Shown one piece after another: positions 27,201 through 35,115 of a DNA stretch of 52,066 nt. The stretch covers positions 1 to 52,066 of the forward strand of contig CALBJW010000191.1 of NCBI GenBank assembly GCA_937893145.1, written 5' to 3'. Origin of the DNA: an uncultured Prevotellaceae bacterium. GTDB taxonomy: Bacteria > Bacteroidota > Bacteroidia > Bacteroidales > Bacteroidaceae. The position numbers and the translations under genes were made by a program. Position 1 is the first letter of the stretch, and each line of letters opens with the position of its first letter. The notes beneath the pieces were generated by a model. It did no database searches and had not been told where the DNA came from. It saw nothing but the letters and a program-made list of their open reading frames with translations.

Positions 27201-28786
27201 AAGTCCCAAGTACCCATCTTAGGTGAGTTGCTTGTGTTCTTGAGGAGTTTTACGTAAAGAGCCTTGTCGCCATCCTTCTGGTCTGCAGAGAATTCACCGA
27301 CCTGATATGTCTGTCCTCCGTAGGTATATTCAAAGGCAATAGCAAGAATCTGGTTAGGATTGAGAGCCGACTTGAGCGATACATAACCGAGGTGTTTGTT
27401 AAGGGTGTATTCCGAAGCATTGAGAAGACGAGCATTTTCAATCTTCTCATAATCCACACCACCAGTCATGATATTGTCGAGTACCGAACTTGTGCGGTCG
27501 ATGTTGCGGGCGTCGGCAAAGTTCGTTACCATGTTAGAGTATAAGTCGTTAGCACCATTGAAAGGAAGAGCAGAACCTGTGCCAGAAAATACCGGGTTAC
27601 TAATCTTCTGACCTTCGGCAAGGTCCACAAAACCGATGATGTTACGAGTGTTCTCTGTCACACCGGATGTGTTTGTCACCCATATCTCCACACGGTTGAT
27701 AGTCACACCACTCATGATGTTTGGCAGGGTAGAACAAGCTCTGTCGTATGTGTCGTGGAAATAATGAGCAAGGTAGAAGTGGCGGTTTTCATCGTAGTCG
27801 TAAGCCTGAATCTCAAATGTTGACAACTGGTTGCCACCCTGACTGCTCACGGTTTTTGACTGCGACTTCTTCTGACTGACAACAGCTTGCAGGTTGAGTT
27901 TTCCAAACTGAAGGTCGGTACGGAAACCGAACAAAGAACTTGAACCCTTGATGAGACTTGAGTTGGTAGGGAATGTGATGTTACCAGCTTCGAGCAACTT
28001 GACAATCTCGTCCTCCTTGCCCTCATAAGCCAACTTGAGGTTCTTGGAGTCGAAGTCGAAGGTGGCATCAGTATTGTAGTTGATGTTGAAGTCCATCTTG
28101 TCGCCCACCTTGGCATTTACCGAGATGTTAATCTTCTCGTCGAAGTCGAAAGTGGTCTGCTTACGGTTGTGTTCCGAGAGCGATGGGTTGTCAACAAACT
28201 TATAAGTCAATCCTGTTTTCAGTTCTGCACTACCTTGAGTCTTAATCTGCACACCACCAGGACCGAAAATCTTCTCTGCAGGTCCGAGGTCGAACTTCAT
28301 GTCTGAGAAGTCGAACTTGTTAGCACCTTTGGTCTTGACGAGTGAGTCGTTGCGAGCCTTGAAATACTTGTTCATACCCTGACGCTCAGTCCATTTCAAG
28401 TATTCGTGTGGAGTCATGAGGGTAGGTGCTGTGAGGAACTTATCTCCCAACTTAGTACCAACGCGGAACATGCCAGTTTTGTCGATGTACTCACAAGTGT
28501 CCTGTTTGAGGTTTTCTGGATTCTCAAGGTCGAAAGGAAATTCCTCAGGATGCTCACCATGTGGATAGTCCGTTTGGCGAACCTTCACAGTGTCGGCAGC
28601 AGGGACAGGTGGTTGCTCCTCCGACTTGCTTTCTGTCTTTGAAGCAGATGGTATATCGGCTTCAGTCTTTGATGCAGAAGGCAAAAGTATAGGTAACGCA
28701 GAATCAGCCCCATTGCCAATGGCAATAGCGCTAATGCTAATCATTACGAGTAATGCGTATATATATTTACGAAGTGATTGCTTCAA
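21236..28786 (-). CDS. sprA: SprA, giant outer-membrane translocon protein of the type IX secretion system
   Basis: 2516 residues, within the usual range for SprA. It has a signal peptide (1-24), a Pro/Ser/Glu-rich start with a duplicated SASKTE stretch, then a very long series of alternating amphipathic beta strands with many aromatic residues, ending in a strand that finishes SMKFSLTR, as expected for an outer-membrane barrel. SprA forms the conduit for proteins with C-terminal T9SS signals and, in some relatives, gliding adhesins. The Asn/Lys/Asp/Gly-rich stretch near residues 1890-1920 looks like a flexible loop. The gene lies near ruvA on the same strand, an association also seen in other Bacteroidota. 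It identifies T9SS, although no cargo protein with a T9SS C-terminal domain was recognised in this window. Confidence 0.92.
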   Translation of the reverse strand: MKQSLRKYIYALLVMISISAIAIGNGADSALPILLPSASKTEADIPSASKTESKSEEQPPVPAADTVKVRQTDYPHGEHPEEFPFDLENPENLKQDTCEYIDKTGMFRVGTKLGDKFLTAPTLMTPHEYLKWTERQGMNKYFKARNDSLVKTKGANKFDFSDMKFDLGPAEKIFGPGGVQIKTQGSAELKTGLTYKFVDNPSLSEHNRKQTTFDFDEKINISVNAKVGDKMDFNINYNTDATFDFDSKNLKLAYEGKEDEIVKLLEAGNITFPTNSSLIKGSSSLFGFRTDLQFGKLNLQAVVSQKKSQSKTVSSQGGNQLSTFEIQAYDYDENRHFYLAHYFHDTYDRACSTLPNIMSGVTINRVEIWVTNTSGVTENTRNIIGFVDLAEGQKISNPVFSGTGSALPFNGANDLYSNMVTNFADARNIDRTSSVLDNIMTGGVDYEKIENARLLNASEYTLNKHLGYVSLKSALNPNQILAIAFEYTYGGQTYQVGEFSADQKDGDKALYVKLLKNTSNSPKMGTWDLMMKNVYALKTQSLQREKFRLDIKYTSDTTGVALSYIPEPFLKDTTLVRLLGLDRLDDNEKANPNGRFDYLEGYTVQSSSGRIFFTVAEPFGDYLRKKIGNDAIANKYCYDELYDSTKTAAKQIAEKNKFTLTGEFKGSSGSEIDLGSMNIPQGSVVVTAGGVTLSEGTDYTVDYTMGRVNIINQSIIDAGTPVSCSLESQSEYSTMRKTMMGFNWKYDFTKNFQIGGTLLHVSEKPLTSKVAWGGEPLNNTIWGVNMNWKQQSQWLTNIIDKIPLIDVSQPSNISFTGEFAQLKAGQSKGTQGNASYIDDFEYTNTKINVSSPQEWMLSSTPSHLQYGNLTNDVRYGYNRALLAWYNIDPLFTRRSSSLTPSHIKTDLNQLSNHYVREVYVREVYPNRDTNTGESNTLPILNMAYYPDERGPYNLDPDLTRSGKLNNPEKRWGGMMRKIDTSDFETSNVQYIEFWMLDPFVYTADSSRVGGDLYFNLGDVSEDVLKDGKKAYESGMPVGETKNYAETTWGRIPTEKSVVYSFSNESGARLKQDVGMNGLSSNDELTYGEYAKYINDIKDKVDADTYSKFVADPAGDDYHYYRGSDYDNQQKSILERYKLINMPEGNSPNNSDTDERYSTAYKSTPDAEDVNMDYTMNEYENFFEYRVSLRPSDMKVGYNHIVDLRETSVTLRNGQKESVNWYLFRIPVEDYNDKVGSINDFSSIRFMRMYMTNFEKPIVVRLASLDLVTGEWRNYQQPLFTGDKPSVSGTVRTAAVNIEENNDKSPVNYVLPPGVTRILDPSQPQLTQENEQALQIEVDNLASGDARAVYKTMNLDLRHYKHLQMFVHANAIEGDKELQDNQMSVFVRLGSDYKSNYYEYEIPLTLTPEGHYDTYSTSGCTAVWPEQNMLDIDLEVFTNIKHLRNKARALGTASYTQLYYDYDQAKPNNRISVMGNPSLGEVKTLMIGVRNNGRRTGSVEVWVNELRMQDYSNEGGWAAQGNMNVQLSDLGSVNVTGHVETAGFGGLEEGVNERRDDNLYEWSLTTQFELGKLFPIKWKMQLPVYYSYSWRKISPKYNPFDSDMLLKDALNECATAWERDSLASLTETTTMNKNFSLSNWKSSYTSRVPMPYDPSNFNVSYSYSQRYKTGETVVYENEENWKMNFGYNYAPKIKPLEPFKKLKGKSKWLDIVKAQNLQYLPQSFAFNTDITRAYYEFQERDVNGGDSKLPVTFSEQFLWNRDLSIRWDIFKSLKLSYTSATHAEIEEPYTVINKDLYPDAYDAWKDSIKHSLAGFGRPLKYASSFNGSYSIPLNKIPILDWITMDGSYNSTYGWTRGTELEDGSSLGHIANTQRSINVNGKINFETLYKKSKFLADADKRFASNSRRNDSRNKNTKNSKSTKNGDGDDKNGGKNDKKSKGFSQDFTLCDTLYTEVKHGQNSKRIIVRATDSKGKVYDLKYKKVDANTIKVLSLDTSTVKINVVAKKPFDDEAWYKATQVVARGLMLIRNASVSYKNTYALTMPGFKTEIGDAFGQKRMNGLLSPGLDFAFGAIGDDYIEKAAKNGWLIGDSTITTPATTNAMEDIQLKMTLEPVRDLKLDLNASRTVNRSRSIQFMYANMPITQSGSFNMTIISAASAFSSSGNISNNYHSRPFNKFVENLDIMQNRLENKYKRSTYPNAAGPNFAGKQYDSSNGGIDTYSADVMIPAFLSAYCGKDAKKSALDIFPSLMSILPNWTVRYTGLSKLGFFADRFKSFNINHAYKSVYAVGAYNSYTSFMEYMGDMGFITDVTTGNPIPSSMYNVSTVSINESFAPLFGVDMTFNSGLTAKAEFKKTRTLNLSMTSVALTESNSDDIVVGFGYKLKDLNLFGAKRIQSDTPNKKKKGGKNSKNQEEEKSNSRTSTSRTRGQVSHDLNIRADFSYRMQNALNRNIQTAVTTATSGATAYKVAITADYTFSRLLTLSGFVDFQKNVPLVSTSSYPTTTADFGISMKFSLTR

Positions 28787-28868
28787 ATCTTCTTACTGTT
28801 TATTATATGTTTAAACGCACACATACCTTATATATTGTACAATCACCATATTTTTTTTGAAAATAAAC

Positions 28869-29471
28869 CTAAAAAGTCACAGAATAATCCCCTTCTTTTA
28901 GGCGTCTTTTGTCGAAAGGATACACAAATCGAGAGTAACCAGTCTCGATGTATATATATTTCTCTCGTTCTGGTAAGGTGTATTTTGCGCGAAGATTCTT
29001 AGAATATGTTTCGCCGATGTAGTACATCGAAGAGTCATAGAAGGTTACAAGGGTGGAGTCGGCAAGCCCAAGAATGTTTATGGTATTTTCATTGTCGAAC
29101 ACCACGATTTGCTTTAGATCTTCATCCGAAGGAGAAACGATGTCGACACACCTACCGTATATCTTCTCGGAGTTTTCCCATCCATCGCGGTATGCGTATG
29201 CCATGACATCGTACACACCACGTCGTGTGCGACTTGCCCAGGTATCTTCGATGATGCCAGTGCTGTCTTCACAAAACGTGATTTCGTAATGTACTGAGTC
29301 CTTGACCGTGCTTTTCCCATCGTGTGCCTTGAAGAGCAGGGTGGTGTCCTTTGCCAGACCAAACGAAGGAGTTTCGCATGTTTTCTTCTCTTCTGGTTTG
29401 GGTTGGGTGCACGATACGAATGCTAAACAAAGAGACAATGTCCTCAGTAGTATAGATATACGGTTCTTCAT
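28869..29471 (-). CDS. Lipoprotein of unknown function
   Basis: 200 residues with a lipoprotein signal: the hydrophobic LSLCLAFVS stretch is followed by C21 and a charged KPEEKK segment. The mature part is mostly beta-strand with many Tyr and Asp residues and no motif I know. It lies between the DMT transporter and sprA, on the same strand, with 82 bases to sprA. A link to the secretion system is possible from position only. Confidence 0.75.
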   Translation of the reverse strand: MKNRISILLRTLSLCLAFVSCTQPKPEEKKTCETPSFGLAKDTTLLFKAHDGKSTVKDSVHYEITFCEDSTGIIEDTWASRTRRGVYDVMAYAYRDGWENSEKIYGRCVDIVSPSDEDLKQIVVFDNENTINILGLADSTLVTFYDSSMYYIGETYSKNLRAKYTLPEREKYIYIETGYSRFVYPFDKRRLKEGDYSVTF

Positions 29472-29498
29472 TAGTGGGTAAAATGTGGAGTTGTTGTT

Positions 29499-30380
29499 TT
29501 AAGATTTTCGCTTTTTCTGTGCGAGTGCCATTCCGCAAATCAAGACGAAAGTGCCGGCGATAGCCATCCAGGTGATGTGTTCACCGAGGATGAGTGAACC
29601 GGCAATCATGGTGATGATGCTTTGAGAGTATAGGTAATTAGTAGAACGCATAGCACCGAGACGTTTCATTACCCAGTTCCAGAGTAGGTAACCACCTGTT
29701 GAGGCTACGATGCCGAGGAAGAGGAGGTTGCCCATGAGGAGAGGGGAGTGGAGGTGTTCTGCCTTCATGCCAAAGGGGTGGACGAAGATGAAGTATGGTA
29801 TGATGGTGATGACTCCATAGAAGAACACCTTGCGAGTGATGAAGTCGCTGCTGTAGCGTGACATTATCCTTCGCATGAAGAGAGAATAGAATCCCCAAGT
29901 GGTTGCTGCAGAGAGTGCTAAGGTGTCGCCTAACGGATTGAGATGCAGAAGGAGTTGACCATTGAGGATAACAAGTGCTGCACCGATGAAGGCTATCAGC
30001 GAACCGAGAATCTGAACCTTTGACAGTCGTTCGCTCTTGTAGAATATGGCGAGGAGCAGAGCTGTGATGAGAGGGCAGGTACTCACAAGGATGCTCACAT
30101 TAGATGTGGTAGAATAGACGAGAGCCATGTTCTCTGTGAGGAAGTACAGAGAACCACCCATGATGCCGAGTCCGAATAGTGTGAGTTCGTCTTTCATGTT
30201 GTCTGCCCACAGCTTCTTGTGCGACATCAAAAGCATACAGCAATATGCCATGACGAAACGACACACGAAGATGTCAGCAGGCATAAGCCCCGAGTTGAGA
30301 AGGACTTTGCTGCTCACAAATGTGGTGCCCCATACGGTGACAACGAGGAGGGCGGCGAGGTGGCCTATAATATTGTTCAT
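29499..30380 (-). CDS. EamA/DMT-family transporter
   Basis: 293 residues with about ten membrane helices arranged as two EamA repeats, starting VTVWGTTFVSSKVLL and with the second repeat near AATTWGFYSLFMRR. Such inner-membrane carriers move metabolites, often amino acids or nucleotide precursors; the substrate cannot be told. Seventeen bases separate it from ruvA upstream, so the two are probably cotranscribed. Confidence 0.88.
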   Translation of the reverse strand: MNNIIGHLAALLVVTVWGTTFVSSKVLLNSGLMPADIFVCRFVMAYCCMLLMSHKKLWADNMKDELTLFGLGIMGGSLYFLTENMALVYSTTSNVSILVSTCPLITALLLAIFYKSERLSKVQILGSLIAFIGAALVILNGQLLLHLNPLGDTLALSAATTWGFYSLFMRRIMSRYSSDFITRKVFFYGVITIIPYFIFVHPFGMKAEHLHSPLLMGNLLFLGIVASTGGYLLWNWVMKRLGAMRSTNYLYSQSIITMIAGSLILGEHITWMAIAGTFVLICGMALAQKKRKS

Positions 30381-30397
30381 CGTGTTTTTGTTGAATG

Positions 30398-31006
30398 TTA
30401 CAGCATCTTCAATCCCAACTTTATCACCTTCTCAACTTTGGCTTCTGGGTCATCCTTGAGGATGGCACGAACCACCTTTGTTGCTGGTGCTGGAGGATAA
30501 CCGAGCATCTTGAGAGCTTCGATGGCTTCATCGTGTACCTCTTTATTATATGCAGGTGCGGTGGTTGCATTTCCTGCGCCTTGAACAGCCGATGCTTCTA
30601 TGCCGAGCGATGCAACCTTATCCTTCAACTCAACGATGATTTTCTCCGCAGTCTTCTTGCCGAGTCCCTTGACAGTAGTGAGAATCTTGACATTACCGTT
30701 GAGGATGATGTCGCAGAGTTCTGCAGGAGAGAAGGACGAGAGGATGGTGCGAGCTGTGTTACCGCCCACTCCGCTCACCACGATTAGCGAGAGGAATAGG
30801 GTGCGTTCATCCTTTGTGGCAAAACCGTAGAGAGTCCATGTGTCCTCACGGATTGCCTCATATACGAAGAGGCGTGCTTCGCTCTTGTTTTGGAGGAAAG
30901 TGTAGGTGTTGAGTGAGATATTGAGTAGGTATCCCACTCCGTGACATTCTATTGTTGCTGTGGTCGGAGTCAGTTCATCGACGATTCCGCGTACATATTC
31001 TATCAT
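30398..31006 (-). CDS. ruvA: Holliday junction DNA helicase subunit RuvA
   Basis: 202 residues. RuvA recognises four-way junctions and loads RuvB. It has an N-terminal OB fold (1-65, with ECHGVGYLLNI), two helix-hairpin-helix motifs (VVSGVGGNTA and VKGLGKKTAEKI), and the C-terminal three-helix domain that contacts RuvB (EAIEALKMLGY to the end). First gene of a possible ruvA-DMT-lipoprotein-sprA transcript with a clear promoter. Confidence 0.96.
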   Translation of the reverse strand: MIEYVRGIVDELTPTTATIECHGVGYLLNISLNTYTFLQNKSEARLFVYEAIREDTWTLYGFATKDERTLFLSLIVVSGVGGNTARTILSSFSPAELCDIILNGNVKILTTVKGLGKKTAEKIIVELKDKVASLGIEASAVQGAGNATTAPAYNKEVHDEAIEALKMLGYPPAPATKVVRAILKDDPEAKVEKVIKLGLKML

Positions 31007-31044
31007 TGGTTATAAGTTTGTAATGTAAACCTTGTTTTCTACTG

Positions 31045-31076
31045 CAAAGGTAACAATTTAATGGCTTTTCTGCAAT
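31045..31076 (-). promoter_or_regulatory. Promoter for ruvA
   Basis: On the minus strand, ATTG (31073-31076) and TACCTTTG (31045-31052) lie 20 bases apart, matching the Bacteroidota consensus. The transcription start would be near 31038, about 30 bases before the ruvA ATG. Confidence 0.75.
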
Positions 31077-31153
31077 TTTTCTTGATAAAGTGTTCTTTGT
31101 TTAATTATTTTTTTGTTTATTTGCAATCGAAAATCACGAAAAAATCTAATTCA

Positions 31154-32659
31154 ATGGAAAAAGTATTAGGAAAGATATCACAAATCATTGGCCCTGTCGT
31201 CGATGTGCATTTCCCTGCAGAGAAGATGCCACGCATACATGATGCTGTAAGCATAACTCGTGATGGTGGCAAGCGACTTGTAGCTGAGGTGCAGCAGCAT
31301 CTTGGTGAGAATACTGTGCGTTGTGTGGCGATGGAGTCAACTGATGGTCTTCGTCGTGGCATGGAGGTGGTTGCAATGGGACAGCCAATCACGATGCCAA
31401 TAGGTGAGCAGGTCAAGGGACGACTGATGAATGTAAGTGGTGATCCTATCGATGGCATGGACGAGATGAGTCGTGAAGGTGCTTTGCCTATCCATCGTGA
31501 GGCTCCTAAGTTTGACGAACTCACTCCTGCTCAGGAAGTGCTCTATACAGGTATCAAGGTTATCGACCTTATTGAGCCATACGCTAAGGGTGGTAAGATT
31601 GGTCTCTTCGGTGGTGCTGGTGTAGGCAAGACCGTGCTTATCCAGGAACTTATTAATAATGTGGCAAAACGAGGCAATGGTTTCTCGGTTTTCACAGGTG
31701 TAGGTGAGCGTACTCGTGAGGGTAACGACCTTCTCCGTGAAATGATTGAGTCGGGTGTCATTCGCTATGGCGATAAGTTCAAGGAGGCAATGGACGAAGG
31801 CAAATGGGATCTTTCTCTTATAGATAAGGAGGAACTCAAGAAGTCGCAGGTGTCACTTGTCTTCGGACAGATGAACGAACCTCCTGGTGCTCGTTCTTCG
31901 GTAGCACTTTCAGGTTTGACTGTTGCCGAGAGTTTCCGTGATGCTGGTAAGGCAACAGGCGAGAAGCGTGATATCCTTCTCTTTATCGATAATATCTTCC
32001 GTTTCACTCAGGCAGGTTCTGAGGTGTCGGCACTTCTTGGTCGTATGCCTTCAGCCGTAGGTTATCAGCCTACACTTGCTTCGGAAATGGGTAAGATGCA
32101 GGAACGCATCACTTCTACAAAGGACGGTTCCATCACTTCGGTTCAGGCGGTATATGTGCCAGCCGACGACTTGACCGACCCAGCTCCTGCTACTACATTC
32201 TCGCATCTTGATGCCACTACAGTGCTCAACCGTAAGATTGCCGAACTTGGTATCTATCCAGCTGTTGACCCACTTGATTCTACATCCCGTATCCTCGACC
32301 CTAATGTAGTTGGTGAGGACCATTACAATACGGCTCAGCGAGTTAAGCAAATCCTCCAGCGCCAGAAGGAACTTCAGGACATCATCGCTATTCTCGGTAT
32401 GGAAGAACTCTCGGATGAGGATAAACTCACTGTAAGTCGTGCTCGTCGAGTACAGCGTTTCCTCTCTCAACCATTTGCTGTGGCTCAGCAGTTTACTGGT
32501 GTGCCAGGTGTGATGGTCAGCATCGATGATACCATCAAGGGTTTCAAGATGATTCTCGATGGCGAATGTGATGACCTTCCAGAACAGGCATTCCTTAATG
32601 TCGGTACTATTGAGGAGGCATTTGAGAAGGCGAAGAAGTTGAAGGAACAAGCAGGATAG
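31154..32659 (+). CDS. atpD: ATP synthase F1 subunit beta
   Basis: 501 residues from the ATG at 31154; the upstream in-frame ATG at 31061 would add a Phe/Lys-rich tail absent from the family. This is the catalytic subunit of the F1 head. It has Walker A GGAGVGKT (153-160), the catalytic GERTREGNDL segment, and EELSDED (the DELSEED-type hinge). First gene of the operon atpD-atpC-orf-atpB-atpE-atpF-atpH-atpA-atpG, the usual Bacteroidales order. A poor promoter match (TTTATTTG at 31116-31123) lies upstream. Confidence 0.98.
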   Translation: MEKVLGKISQIIGPVVDVHFPAEKMPRIHDAVSITRDGGKRLVAEVQQHLGENTVRCVAMESTDGLRRGMEVVAMGQPITMPIGEQVKGRLMNVSGDPIDGMDEMSREGALPIHREAPKFDELTPAQEVLYTGIKVIDLIEPYAKGGKIGLFGGAGVGKTVLIQELINNVAKRGNGFSVFTGVGERTREGNDLLREMIESGVIRYGDKFKEAMDEGKWDLSLIDKEELKKSQVSLVFGQMNEPPGARSSVALSGLTVAESFRDAGKATGEKRDILLFIDNIFRFTQAGSEVSALLGRMPSAVGYQPTLASEMGKMQERITSTKDGSITSVQAVYVPADDLTDPAPATTFSHLDATTVLNRKIAELGIYPAVDPLDSTSRILDPNVVGEDHYNTAQRVKQILQRQKELQDIIAILGMEELSDEDKLTVSRARRVQRFLSQPFAVAQQFTGVPGVMVSIDDTIKGFKMILDGECDDLPEQAFLNVGTIEEAFEKAKKLKEQAG

Positions 32660-32671
32660 ACCCACCCCCTT

Positions 32672-32691
32672 CCCCTCCCTAAATGGAGGGG
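32672..32691. repeat. GC-rich palindromic repeat between atpD and atpC
   Basis: A perfect 7-bp stem (CCCCTCC at 32672-32678 with 32685-32691) with loop CTAAAT, starting 12 bases after the atpD stop. It is preceded by a C-rich run and resembles GC-rich palindromes dispersed in Bacteroidota genomes; a similar one follows atpA. There is no T tract, so it probably shapes mRNA ends or stability rather than terminating. Confidence 0.6.
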
Positions 32692-32710
32692 AGTAGATAC
32701 TAAGATAAAC

Positions 32711-32932
32711 ATGAAATTAAAGATAGTTACTCCTACAGGTGTGAAGTATGAAGGCGAGGTTAGTAGAGTGCAGTTTCCTGCTGCTACTGGTCTTGCTGAG
32801 ATACTTGAAAACCACGATAAGATGATTGCTGCTGTGCGTACGGGAGAAATCATAACTGACAAGGAAAAGTTTTCTTGCAATGGTGGTGTGCTGAAGGTGG
32901 AAGATAATGTCGTGACGGTAGTATGCGAGTAA
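32711..32932 (+). CDS. atpC: ATP synthase F1 subunit epsilon, short form
   Basis: 73 residues that cover only the N-terminal beta sandwich (family features: LKIVTPTGVKYEGEV, LPA-like FPAATG, ILENHDKMIAAVRTG). The C-terminal helical hairpin, which in E. coli inhibits ATP hydrolysis, is missing. Short epsilon subunits are common in Bacteroidales, so this is probably not a truncation. It ends ten bases inside the next gene. Confidence 0.93.
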   Translation: MKLKIVTPTGVKYEGEVSRVQFPAATGLAEILENHDKMIAAVRTGEIITDKEKFSCNGGVLKVEDNVVTVVCE

Positions 32933-33330
32933 AGTTGCAATTCTATAGTACAGTTGTTTGCTTGTTGGGCATAGTACTTGGTTTTGCCTGCAAGATTTGG
33001 TTTCCTGCGATGTGGTTTGACGGCTATATCGTGATATTGCTGTTTTACTATCTTATAGAGATGATAGTATCGTTTTTGTTGAGTAAATATGAAGGTAAGA
33101 TGTCGCAGGATTCACTCGAAGGTAAGACATTCGTGAAGAAATATCTGTTGATAAAACTCGTAAAGCTCTTTGGAGCACTTGGCATAATCGGAGTTTATCT
33201 GACAGTGATGAATGACAATCCGAATGGTCATCAAATGGAGTTTACGGCTTGTGCCATATTCTTCTATTTGATATATCTTGCAATGGAAACATACATAGTG
33301 GGAAAACATATCAAGAGCGAAAGTAAATGA
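32923..33330 (+). CDS. Membrane protein in the ATP synthase operon (AtpI-like position)
   Basis: 135 residues with four predicted membrane helices (about 5-25, 31-53, 75-97 and 103-125) and short loops. It overlaps atpC by ten bases and atpB by four, so it is made together with the synthase. Position and topology fit an AtpI-type assembly factor for the c-ring, but I see no diagnostic motif. The start at 32923 is favoured because a later start would lose the first helix. Confidence 0.65.
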   Translation: MRVKLQFYSTVVCLLGIVLGFACKIWFPAMWFDGYIVILLFYYLIEMIVSFLLSKYEGKMSQDSLEGKTFVKKYLLIKLVKLFGALGIIGVYLTVMNDNPNGHQMEFTACAIFFYLIYLAMETYIVGKHIKSESK

Positions 33331-34355
33331 AAAGATACCTTTATATATTAATAGCATTACTGACTTTCTCGACAGCTGTGCGTGCCGAAGAGTTTGATGT
33401 GGGCGAAATGATTTCCGAACATCTCAGCGATTCGTATGAGTGGCATATCGCAGGTCATGTAGCTATACCGCTACCTGTCATTGCTTATAGCAGTATGACT
33501 GGTTGGCATGTGTTCATGTCGGATAAGTTGGAAGAAAGCGGGATGTATGACGGATTATGTATAGATGAAGAAACTGGAAAGATTCGGGAACTGCCTGTTT
33601 TCGAAGATAAGGACGGTTATCCTCATGCCACATCAGATGCTTTCTTTATTGACCTTTCCATAACAAAGAATGTTCTCGAACTCTTCATCGTCTGCATAGT
33701 TCTTTGTTCGGTCATACTCTTCGTAGCTCATTGGTACAAAAAGAATGGCTACAAGAAAGCTCCGGGTGGATTCATCGGTGCGATGGAATATGTGATAGAG
33801 TTTGTGGATAATGAAGTGGCGAAGGACAGCATTGGTGAAGGCTACGGTCGCTTCTCTCCATATCTGCTCACCGTATTCTTCTTCATCTTGACTTGCAACC
33901 TCTTCGGATTGTTCCCAGTATTCCCTGGAGGAGCTAATCTTACAGGCAATATCTCCATCACTATTGTTCTTGCGATAAGTGCATTCATAGCCATCAATTT
34001 CTTTGCATCAAAGGCATATTACAAGGATATCTTCTGGCCTCATGTGCCGTTGTTCCTCAAGGCTCCAGTGCCTCTTATGCCAGCAATCGAATTTATCGGA
34101 GTGTTCACCAAACCCTTTGCACTCTGTATTCGTCTCTTTGCAAATATCTTTGCAGGTCACACGGTGATACTTGCACTTACAAGTCTCATATTCATCACCG
34201 TGACAATGGGTGTGGCTATCAACACAGGTATGACCATCGTGGCTGTGCTCTTTGGCATATTCATGAACTGTATGGAACTCTTCGTGGCAGTTCTTCAGGC
34301 TTATGTCTTTACCATCCTTACTGCCACATTCATAGGAATGGCTCAAAACGAATAA
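33327..34355 (+). CDS. atpB: ATP synthase Fo subunit a
   Basis: 342 residues, longer than the E. coli protein. The N-terminus is a signal peptide (1-20, ending AVRA) followed by about 90 residues of periplasmic domain, a Bacteroidota feature. About five to six membrane helices follow. The essential arginine is R269 in ALCIRLFANIFAGH, which faces the c-ring carboxylate. The start overlaps the previous gene by four bases. Confidence 0.96.
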   Translation: MKRYLYILIALLTFSTAVRAEEFDVGEMISEHLSDSYEWHIAGHVAIPLPVIAYSSMTGWHVFMSDKLEESGMYDGLCIDEETGKIRELPVFEDKDGYPHATSDAFFIDLSITKNVLELFIVCIVLCSVILFVAHWYKKNGYKKAPGGFIGAMEYVIEFVDNEVAKDSIGEGYGRFSPYLLTVFFFILTCNLFGLFPVFPGGANLTGNISITIVLAISAFIAINFFASKAYYKDIFWPHVPLFLKAPVPLMPAIEFIGVFTKPFALCIRLFANIFAGHTVILALTSLIFITVTMGVAINTGMTIVAVLFGIFMNCMELFVAVLQAYVFTILTATFIGMAQNE

Positions 34356-34390
34356 TAAAAATAATTAACAACTTAAAAATATTTAAAACT

Positions 34391-34627
34391 ATGATTCTTC
34401 TTGAAGCAGCAAATCTCGCCCCTGTAGGCGCAGCAATCGGTGCAGCAATCGCAGTTATTGGTGCAGCATTTGGTATTGGAAACATTGGTAAGTCAACCGT
34501 TGAAAGTATTGCCCGTCAGCCATCGGCATCAGGTGATATCCGTTTTGCAATGATTCTTTCAGCTGCCTTTATTGAAGGTATTGCATTCTTTGCGGTAGCG
34601 GTTTGTTTCATGGCAGTTAGTAAGTAA
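34391..34627 (+). CDS. atpE: ATP synthase Fo subunit c
   Basis: 78 residues forming the two-helix hairpin, with the glycine/alanine-rich first helix (GAAIGAAIAVIGAAFGIG), the polar loop ARQPSA and the ion-carrying E62 in FIEGIAFF. The residue after the glutamate is Gly, not the Ser/Thr seen in sodium-binding c subunits, which supports proton coupling. It lies 35 bases after atpB and two bases before atpF. Confidence 0.97.
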   Translation: MILLEAANLAPVGAAIGAAIAVIGAAFGIGNIGKSTVESIARQPSASGDIRFAMILSAAFIEGIAFFAVAVCFMAVSK

Positions 34628-34629
34628 TC

Positions 34630-35115
34630 ATGAACATACTAACACCAGATCCAGGACTCCTCATCTGGATGGCGATTTCGTTTACGGCGGTATTCCTTAT
34701 TCTGTGGAAATTTGGTTTCCCGATTATCACAGACGCTATAAAGAAGCGAAAGGAATTCATCGAGCAGTCGCTCGTTGCCGCAGAAGAGGCAAACGAGAAA
34801 CTTGCTGGCATCCAAATGGAAGGAGAACGTGTTCTTGCTGATGCCAAGTCGCAGCAGCAGGAGATAATAGCTGGTGCTATGGCTGAAAAGCAGCAGATTG
34901 TCACAGCAGCAAAGGAGCAGGCTTCTGCCGAAGCACGCAAGATTGCAGAGGAATCTGCTAAAAGTATAGAAATCGCCAAGCAGAATGCTCTTAAGGATGT
35001 GCGTGGTGAAGTCGCAGGACTTGCCATCAGCATTGCAGAGCAGATTCTGAAGGAGAAGATGTCGGACGACAAGGCTCAACAAGAGGCTATCGCAAAAATG
35101 ATTGACAAGTTATGA
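34630..35115 (+). CDS. atpF: ATP synthase Fo subunit b
   Basis: 161 residues. One N-terminal membrane helix (about 8-28) is followed by a long Ala/Glu/Lys/Gln-rich coiled coil, the peripheral stalk. It pairs with subunit delta to hold F1 still. It overlaps atpH by four bases. Confidence 0.95.
   Translation: MNILTPDPGLLIWMAISFTAVFLILWKFGFPIITDAIKKRKEFIEQSLVAAEEANEKLAGIQMEGERVLADAKSQQQEIIAGAMAEKQQIVTAAKEQASAEARKIAEESAKSIEIAKQNALKDVRGEVAGLAISIAEQILKEKMSDDKAQQEAIAKMIDKL

Noticed and set aside
31061..31153. N-terminal extension of AtpD
   Set aside because: The added residues are Phe/Lys-rich and absent from the family; the known start EKVLGKISQIIGP lies at 31154.
34391..34627. Sodium-coupled ATP synthase
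   Set aside because: The residue after the key glutamate E62 is Gly and the sodium-ligand pattern is missing; proton coupling fits better.
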